From Plantibacter auratus (GTDB lineage Bacteria; Actinomycetota; Actinomycetes; Actinomycetales; Microbacteriaceae), in assembly GCF_050587365.1 (NCBI RefSeq), contig NZ_JBOBFV010000002.1, positions 310,001 to 374,000 of the forward strand: 64,000 nt of DNA, given 5' to 3'. Position 1 is the first letter of the stretch. Each line of letters starts with the position of its first letter. The notes under the pieces are model-generated. The model made no database searches and was not told where the DNA came from. It saw only the letters and a list, made by a program, of their open reading frames with translations. Of this stretch, positions 58,804 through 64,000 are shown piece by piece. A program made the position numbers and the translations under genes.

Positions 58804-59856
58804 TCAGCCCTCCGTGATCGAGGAGCGCGGATCGATCGTCGCGAGCGCGATGTCGATGAGGAGGTTGAGACCGAGGACGAGGATCGCGTACACGAGGACG
58901 ATGCCCTGGATCATCGGGTAGTCCTTCGAGGTGATCGACGAGACGATGCTCGTCCCCAGGCCCGGGATGGCGAAGACCGTCTCGATGAGCACGGTGCCGG
59001 CGACCATGCCCGTGAGGATGATGCCGCCGATCGTGAGCGTGGACGTCACCATGTTCGGCAGCGCGTGCCGGAGGTAGACCAGGTGCGTCGGCAGGCGCTT
59101 GCTCCGTGCCGTGGTCATGTACGGCATCTCGAGGACGGCCAGCATCTCCACGTGCACGATGCGGGCCAGGTACGCCATCGGACCGACCGCGAGGGCCACC
59201 ACCGGCAGGATCGCCTGGTCGAAACCTCCCCAGCCGGCGGCCGGGAGCACCTTGAGCCCGATGCTGAACACGGCGATGAGACCGACGGCGAGCAGGAGGC
59301 TCGGGATGGCGATCAGCACGCCGAGTAGACCCGAGACGCCGAGGTCGGCGAGGCGGCGGCGGCCGGTACGCGAGGACACCGCGGTCGCGACACCGATGGG
59401 GAAGGCGCCGATCGCCGCGAGGAGGAAGGACGCGACCGCGAGGGTGAGCGTCACCGGGAACCGCTGCGCGATCGTGTCGGCGACCGGCCGCTGCGACCCG
59501 ATCGCCGTGCCGAAGTCGCCGCGGAACAGCCCGCTGACGTAGTTGACGAACTGCTCCGGCACCGGCACGTTCAGGCCGAGGTCGGCGCGCGTCCGCTCGA
59601 CGAGTTCCGGGGTCGCGCTGTTCCCGAGCGCAGCCCGCACCGGGTCTCCCGGCACGAGCTGCACGATCAGGAACGTCGCGACGATGACGATGGCGAGGGA
59701 GACGAGCACCCGGCCGAGTCGTCGGAGGATGAACGAGGTCCGCGGGGAGAGTCCGCCGAGGACGCCGCGACCCCCTCGACGCGCGACCGCCGGGCCGCCG
59801 GGGCCCGTGGCCGGGTCGGTGGCCTGCTCGGTGGTCACGGTCGAGGGGATCGTCAT
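58804..59856 (-). CDS. ABC transporter permease, DppB type
   Basis: 350 residues from MTIPSTVTTE (the start at 59856 lies two bases past the SBP stop). SFILRRLGRVLVSLAIVIVATFLIVQLVPGDPVRAALG is the DppB N-terminus, and YMTTARSKRLPTHLVYLRHALPNMVT is the EAA-like loop. About six helices. It forms the membrane channel with the fused permease-ATPase encoded just downstream. Confidence 0.9.
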   Translation of the reverse strand: MTIPSTVTTEQATDPATGPGGPAVARRGGRGVLGGLSPRTSFILRRLGRVLVSLAIVIVATFLIVQLVPGDPVRAALGNSATPELVERTRADLGLNVPVPEQFVNYVSGLFRGDFGTAIGSQRPVADTIAQRFPVTLTLAVASFLLAAIGAFPIGVATAVSSRTGRRRLADLGVSGLLGVLIAIPSLLLAVGLIAVFSIGLKVLPAAGWGGFDQAILPVVALAVGPMAYLARIVHVEMLAVLEMPYMTTARSKRLPTHLVYLRHALPNMVTSTLTIGGIILTGMVAGTVLIETVFAIPGLGTSIVSSITSKDYPMIQGIVLVYAILVLGLNLLIDIALATIDPRSSITEG

Positions 59857-59858
59857 GA

Positions 59859-61451
59859 TCAGCCGACCATCCGGATGCTCGTCGGGCGAATGAAGTTCGG
59901 ACGCTCGACCTCGGCGCCGTTCAGGTACAGGAAGTCCTGCGCGTCGGCGATCGGGAACACGTCCGTCCGCTCGATGAGCTTCGCTTCGGCCTGCTGCCAG
60001 AGGTCGCAGGTCTCCTCCGGGCTGGCCGTCTTGGCCTGCTCCGCGAGCGCGTCGTACTCCGGGTTGTCGACGAACATGAAGTTGTTGCCGCCCTTGTCCG
60101 GGGTCTCGCCACCGAAGAAGGTGTTCACGATGACCGGTCCGCCCGGAGCGATCTGCACGAAGCCGGTGTCCCAGTCGAAGGTCGAGAACAGCTGCTCGGA
60201 CCAGGCGTTCGCGTCGTTGCCCGAGAGCTCCGTCGTGACGCCCAGCTCGTCCCAGGTCTGCTGCACGAGCTCGGCTGCGGCCGCGTGGCTCGGGGTGGCC
60301 GCGTCGTAGATGAACTTGATCGTCAGCGGCTCGCCGTCCTTCGACCGCTTGCCGTCGGAACCGAGCGTCCAGCCCGCCTCGTCGAGCAGTTCGCCGGACT
60401 TCTCGACGTCCGTCTCGGGGAGCGTCCACTGCGGGCCGTCGGCGACGCAGAGGTACGGGCTCTTCACGACGAGCGACTTGGACTCCTCGGCGGTGCCGTC
60501 GGTGACGACCTCGCCGACCTGCTCGCGGCCGATCGCGGTGACGAGGGCCTCACGGACGAGGGGGTCGGAGGTGGGGCGCTCCGGGCGCTCGTTGAAGAGC
60601 ATCTCGCCGATCGGGTTGCGCACGCCCTCGCTGCCGAGACCGGCGGCCTCGACGCGGTCCTGGTCGGCGCCGCCGATGCTCGCGGCGTTCACGTCACCGG
60701 AGAGCAGCAGGTTCGCGGCGGTCCCGGGGTCGGTGACGACGCGGACCTCGAAGGTGTCCGGCAGGCCCTTGGTGTCGCTCGTGACGTCCTCCGGGCCCCA
60801 GGTGTAGTCGTCGCGCTTGGTGAAGGTGTAGCTGGAGCCCGGGGTCGCCTTGTCGAGGGCGAACAGGCCGGTGCCGTTCATCGTCTCGACGAGGGAGTCC
60901 GGGTCGTCGAGGCCGGCCTGGCAGACCATCTCGACGGTGCCCGTGTTGGCGAGGATGAACGGGTCGGGCGTCGTGCTCGTGACGGTGAGCTGATTGCCGT
61001 CGGCGGTCGCGGTCATCCGCTCGGAGACCTGCGCGCCGTAGTAGAAGGTCGCGTTGGCCGGGTCGGCGTTGTAGGTGATGTTCGCCGCGGCGGTCTCCGC
61101 GGTGAACGGGGTGCCGTCGGCGCAGGTGATGCCGTCCTTGAGCGTGTAGGTGATGGAGGTGGAGCTCGCATCCTCCTCCCAGCTCTCGGCCAGCCAGGGC
61201 AGGAGCTCGCCGTCGGCGTTGACGTACACGAGCGACTCGTAGTGGAAGCTGATGATCTCGCGGGCCTCGAGGCTGATGCCCGTCATGGGGACGAGGCTGC
61301 CCGGGTCGCCGCTCATCGCGGTGACGAAGGTGCCGCCGGAGACGTACTCGCCGGAGGAATCGGAGGATTGCGAGGAGGTGCACGCGGTGAGGGCCACCGC
61401 GGTGAGGGCCGCGGTGGCGAGTGCCGCCGCGGCTTTCCGCTTGCTGTTCAT
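59859..61451 (-). CDS. ABC transporter substrate-binding lipoprotein, family 5
   Basis: 530 residues; lipobox TAC with Cys24 after a signal MNSKRKAAAALATAALTAVA. Family 5 features: SPDPFILANTGTVEMVCQAGLDD, LLSGDVNAASIGGADQD, and the C-terminal YDALAEQAKTASPEETCDLW. It probably binds a small peptide or cyclic amide, since the operon carries hydantoinase and DUF917. A GAAGGATCC site precedes its ATG. Confidence 0.9.
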   Translation of the reverse strand: MNSKRKAAAALATAALTAVALTACTSSQSSDSSGEYVSGGTFVTAMSGDPGSLVPMTGISLEAREIISFHYESLVYVNADGELLPWLAESWEEDASSTSITYTLKDGITCADGTPFTAETAAANITYNADPANATFYYGAQVSERMTATADGNQLTVTSTTPDPFILANTGTVEMVCQAGLDDPDSLVETMNGTGLFALDKATPGSSYTFTKRDDYTWGPEDVTSDTKGLPDTFEVRVVTDPGTAANLLLSGDVNAASIGGADQDRVEAAGLGSEGVRNPIGEMLFNERPERPTSDPLVREALVTAIGREQVGEVVTDGTAEESKSLVVKSPYLCVADGPQWTLPETDVEKSGELLDEAGWTLGSDGKRSKDGEPLTIKFIYDAATPSHAAAAELVQQTWDELGVTTELSGNDANAWSEQLFSTFDWDTGFVQIAPGGPVIVNTFFGGETPDKGGNNFMFVDNPEYDALAEQAKTASPEETCDLWQQAEAKLIERTDVFPIADAQDFLYLNGAEVERPNFIRPTSIRMVG

Positions 61452-61557
61452 GCTGGATCCTTCGTACTCGGGTGGCCGTGGTGCGCGGGTGGCCGGATCA
61501 GATGGGGTGAGGTGCCGTGCTGGTGCTGGTGGAGAGCTGTGCTGGTGCTGTGGTGCG

Positions 61558-63162
61558 TCAGATGCGCTGTCGGGTCGCCGTGCCGATGCGGGCGAGGGGA
61601 CCCGCCGCCTTCACGGAGACCTTCAGGGTGGGGCGGGTCGCGTACGAGACGGGGGTCTCGAGCACGTCGACGATCTCGACCGAGCGCGGGTCTGCGCCGG
61701 CCTGGATCGCCTTCTCGATCGCGGAGCGTCCTGCCTCCTCGATGGCGGCTGCGCGGTCGGCGAAGTCGCAGAGCTGATCGGAGCGCCCACCGGCGAGCGC
61801 GATGGCCGCGCCCACGGCGTTGGCGACGTTGCCGCGCGCCGGGCGCAGGACCTCGCTCGCGCCGAGGACGGCGTCCGGGACGAGGAATCCACCGCCGCCG
61901 ACGACGACGAGCGGGAGGCCGGTGCGGCCGAGCGACATGCGCTCGACGGCGGACTCGATGCGTTCGTGGGCGACGCCGAGCGCGTGCTCGAGTGCCTGGC
62001 GGGTAGCGCGGTCGAGGGGCGGCAGCTCGCGGTCGGCGATGCCGAACTGGAGCGAGGCCGCGTCGGTGAGGGTCGGCGTGGTGCCGCCGAACAGCAGCGC
62101 CTCCTCGGTGAGCCGATAGCCGACCGAGTCGTGCCGCGGGACACCGGTCGCGGTGTCGACGATCGTGCCGCCGCCGAGGCCGACGCTCAGGATATCGGGC
62201 ATGCGGAAGTTCGTCCGCACGCCACCGACCTCGCGGGGCAGGGTCGACTCGCGGGGGAACCGGTCGACGAGCACGCCGAGGTCGCTCGTCGTGCCGCCGA
62301 CGTCGATGATGATCGCGTTGTCGGCACCGGAGAGGAAGGCGGCGCCGCGGATGGAGTTCGCCGGCCCGGAACCGATCGTGAGCACGGGGTAACGCGCCGC
62401 GTACTCGACGGCCATGAGCGTGCCGTCGTTCTGGGCGAAGTACGTGGTCGCGTCGAGTCGCTCCTCGGCGACGACGGTCGTGAGCGCGTTCGTGACGTCG
62501 CGGGCGACGGCGTAGAGGGACGCGTTCAGGACGGTCGCGTTCTCGCGCTCCAACAACCCGAGCGCGCCGATCTCATGGCTCAGCGACACCGGGATGTCGA
62601 CCCCGACGTGGTCCTGGACGAGCGCCTCGACCTCGAGCTCCTGCTCGGGGAACGACGGGCTGAAGATCCCGCAGACGGCGACCGCGTCGAAGGTGCCGGC
62701 CAGGGCGTCGAGCTCCCGGCGGATGAGGTCGCGGTCGAGCGGGGCGATCGGGTAGCCGTCGACGAGGTGGCCACCGCCCGCGAGGATGCTCCCCGCGAGG
62801 ACGACGTCGCGCAGTTCCCGCGGCCAGCCGGCGAGCGGCGGGAGCGAGGTGGCGGCGGGCGAGCCCAGCCGGATGACGACGACGCGTCCGAGGTCGCGGC
62901 GGTTGACGATCGCGTTGGTCGCGTGGGTGGTGCCGAGCATGACGCGGGTGACGAGGCCCCGGTCGTCGCCGAGCTGGTCGAGCACCTCGGCGAGCGCCGC
63001 CCGGATGCCGCCCGTGACGTCGCGGGTGGTGGGCTGCTTCGTCCATGAGACGACCTCGCCCGTGCCCGAGAGCGCGACGGCGTCGGTGTTGGTCCCGCCG
63101 ACGTCGATGCCGATCGCGAGTTCGCCCGAGGTGTCGGTGACGGTGCTGGTGCCGGCGCTCAT
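61558..63162 (-). CDS. Hydantoinase/oxoprolinase family protein (ATP-dependent, HyuA-like)
   Basis: 534 residues from MSAGTSTVTD. Two ATP-binding-type motifs of the family: GIDVGGTNTDAVALSGTG at the N-terminus and NAIIIDVGGTTSDLGVLVDRF in the middle; also VMLGTTHATNAIVNRRDLGRV and GSGPANSIRGAAFL. N-terminal half of the usual HyuA/HyuB pair; the HyuB partner is not adjacent. It hydrolyses cyclic amides such as hydantoins or 5-oxoproline, with ATP. It overlaps the DUF917 gene by 4 bases (63159-63162). Confidence 0.9.
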   Translation of the reverse strand: MSAGTSTVTDTSGELAIGIDVGGTNTDAVALSGTGEVVSWTKQPTTRDVTGGIRAALAEVLDQLGDDRGLVTRVMLGTTHATNAIVNRRDLGRVVVIRLGSPAATSLPPLAGWPRELRDVVLAGSILAGGGHLVDGYPIAPLDRDLIRRELDALAGTFDAVAVCGIFSPSFPEQELEVEALVQDHVGVDIPVSLSHEIGALGLLERENATVLNASLYAVARDVTNALTTVVAEERLDATTYFAQNDGTLMAVEYAARYPVLTIGSGPANSIRGAAFLSGADNAIIIDVGGTTSDLGVLVDRFPRESTLPREVGGVRTNFRMPDILSVGLGGGTIVDTATGVPRHDSVGYRLTEEALLFGGTTPTLTDAASLQFGIADRELPPLDRATRQALEHALGVAHERIESAVERMSLGRTGLPLVVVGGGGFLVPDAVLGASEVLRPARGNVANAVGAAIALAGGRSDQLCDFADRAAAIEEAGRSAIEKAIQAGADPRSVEIVDVLETPVSYATRPTLKVSVKAAGPLARIGTATRQRI

Positions 63163-64000
63163 CGGGTCGCTCCAATGGTCTCGTCGGCGCTCACGCCGAA
63201 GGGCTCGTAGTCGAGGTCGTAGCCGAACGCGCGCGGGCCGGCGAGTTCGAGGCCGCGCTCGGTGCGCCACAGTGGATCGCAGGCCCAGGCGAGGACGCTC
63301 ACCCGCTGTCCGAAGCGCAGCATCTCGGTGGAGATCGCGTCGCCCGTCTCGGAGTCGACGATCGTGACGAGGTCGGGGACGCTGACGATGACCGCTCCGT
63401 CCTCCATGACGACGAGGTTCTCGTTCTGGATCTCCACGCGGGTGAGGCGACCGCGGTGCTCGCCGATCCCCTCGACCGTGACGGAACCGCGGGTGAACCC
63501 GCCCTCGGTGCGGCGCTCGATGTCGACGACCTTGCCGCCCGTGATGAGGGACGCGCCGAGTTCGTCCGTGAGCGCGCCGACGGGGTCGGTGGCGGTGAGG
63601 AGCCGGCGCCCGACCTGCACGGCGCGGCTGACGCTGCCGTCGATGACGGCTCCGCGGACGGTGTCGCGGTCCATGACGTAGTTGGCGCCGATCGAGATCG
63701 CACCGCTCGCCACGGTGAGGGCGCGGGCGTGGCGCTCGAGCCAGGCGAGGCTGACGGGACGCAGGATCGAGACGTTGCCGATCACATCGCTCAGGACCGC
63801 GTATCCGGGCGGGAGGTTCGCGACGTTCATCGCGGTCATCGGCGCTTCCGGGAAGGCGCGTCCCATGCCGTCGGCGTCGAGGATGCTGAGGCCGAGGCTC
63901 GCGGCCCAGCCGACGGGGCCGACACCGTTGCTGCCGCCGATCTCCGTCGCCATGATCGTGGTGATGCGCTTACCGGTGAGGCGCTCGATCTCCTCGACGA
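63159..64000 (-). CDS. DUF917 / S-methyl thiohydantoin desulfurase-like protein (partial)
   Basis: Runs off the right edge; the visible part is about 280 residues with the C-terminus intact. The N-terminal residues seen (EEIERLTGKRITTIMATEIGGSNGVG) match the DUF917 (PF06032) motif IEIGGxNG. The family includes S-methyl thiohydantoin desulfurases and always neighbours hydantoinase genes, as here, where the gene overlaps the HyuA-like gene by 4 bases. It probably catalyses one step of cyclic-amide catabolism. Confidence 0.85.
   Translation of the reverse strand, partial: VEEIERLTGKRITTIMATEIGGSNGVGPVGWAASLGLSILDADGMGRAFPEAPMTAMNVANLPPGYAVLSDVIGNVSILRPVSLAWLERHARALTVASGAISIGANYVMDRDTVRGAVIDGSVSRAVQVGRRLLTATDPVGALTDELGASLITGGKVVDIERRTEGGFTRGSVTVEGIGEHRGRLTRVEIQNENLVVMEDGAVIVSVPDLVTIVDSETGDAISTEMLRFGQRVSVLAWACDPLWRTERGLELAGPRAFGYDLDYEPFGVSADETIGATR

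Noticed and set aside
58804..60429. A 541-residue version of the DppB permease
   Set aside because: The N-terminal half is an out-of-frame reading of the binding lipoprotein; the permease begins at MTIPSTVTTE at 59856.

Overview
The window is a gene-dense, high-GC chromosomal segment with actinobacterial features: short intergenic gaps, many ATGA/GTGA start-stop overlaps, GTG starts, ANTAR regulators, DtxR/IdeR-type iron boxes, and dispersed GTCCCTGAGCCTGTCGAAGG repeats together with a DUF222-HNH (13E12-type) nuclease. The gene families, especially the ~100-residue DUF7882-like proteins, point to the family Microbacteriaceae (a Plantibacter/Curtobacterium-like plant or surface organism is my guess; the genus is not provable from this sequence). 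I see no rRNA, tRNA, transposase, prophage or CRISPR array.

Layout. 0-5.6 kb: an SRPBCC fragment, a Pr6Pr membrane protein, a DUF2000/Lrp divergent pair, an esterase/glyoxalase pair, and an envelope cluster (holin-X-like, DUF3618, YihY). 5.6-13.8 kb: stress or housekeeping genes (two related SDRs, SMP-30 lactonase, GH15 trehalase/glucoamylase, FUSC transporter, Dps) and the first DUF7882-like cluster. 13.8-22.4 kb: a GH3 beta-glucosidase co-transcribed with a complete Opp/Dpp-type ABC importer; a divergent TetR gene and a 24-bp palindrome lie between the two promoters. 22.5-25.4 kb: DUF1801 protein, a ten-copy repeat array, DUF222-HNH nuclease and a second repeat array. 25.4-34.8 kb: mixed metabolic genes (M55 aminopeptidase, proline dehydrogenase, flavin reductase with a SoxR/MerR-type promoter, HIT protein, APC permease, phytoene-desaturase-like oxidoreductase, SDR). 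35.0-36.5 kb: two overlapping GAF-ANTAR genes. 37.3-40.1 kb: small-protein cluster with three more DUF7882-like proteins. 40.2-43.4 kb: ThuA/Gfo-Idh-MocA genes divergent from a ROK regulator. 43.6-47.2 kb: SDR and TetR around a palindrome, then an FMN-binding protein and a PDR/VanB reductase whose start region is duplicated. 47.2-49.8 kb: repeats and a CaiB/FAS1-like dehydratase CoA pair. 49.9-53.9 kb: a siderophore-iron ABC importer with two iron boxes. 53.9-56.2 kb: repeats on both sides of an MHS-type transporter. 56.2-64 kb: an operon of DUF917, hydantoinase/oxoprolinase and a peptide-type ABC importer that includes a permease-ATPase fusion.

How the genes work together. Three ABC import systems (glycoside, iron-siderophore, peptide/hydantoin-like) sit beside matching catabolic enzymes or regulators, which suits a heterotroph scavenging plant-derived sugars and cyclic amides. 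The most unusual elements are the repeat arrays (regular ~58-bp period in one place, hairpin pairs elsewhere, one copy inside a coding sequence), the twice-occurring DUF7882-like locus, the SoxR-type promoter, and the duplicated start of the PDR reductase that creates a coupled leader ORF.
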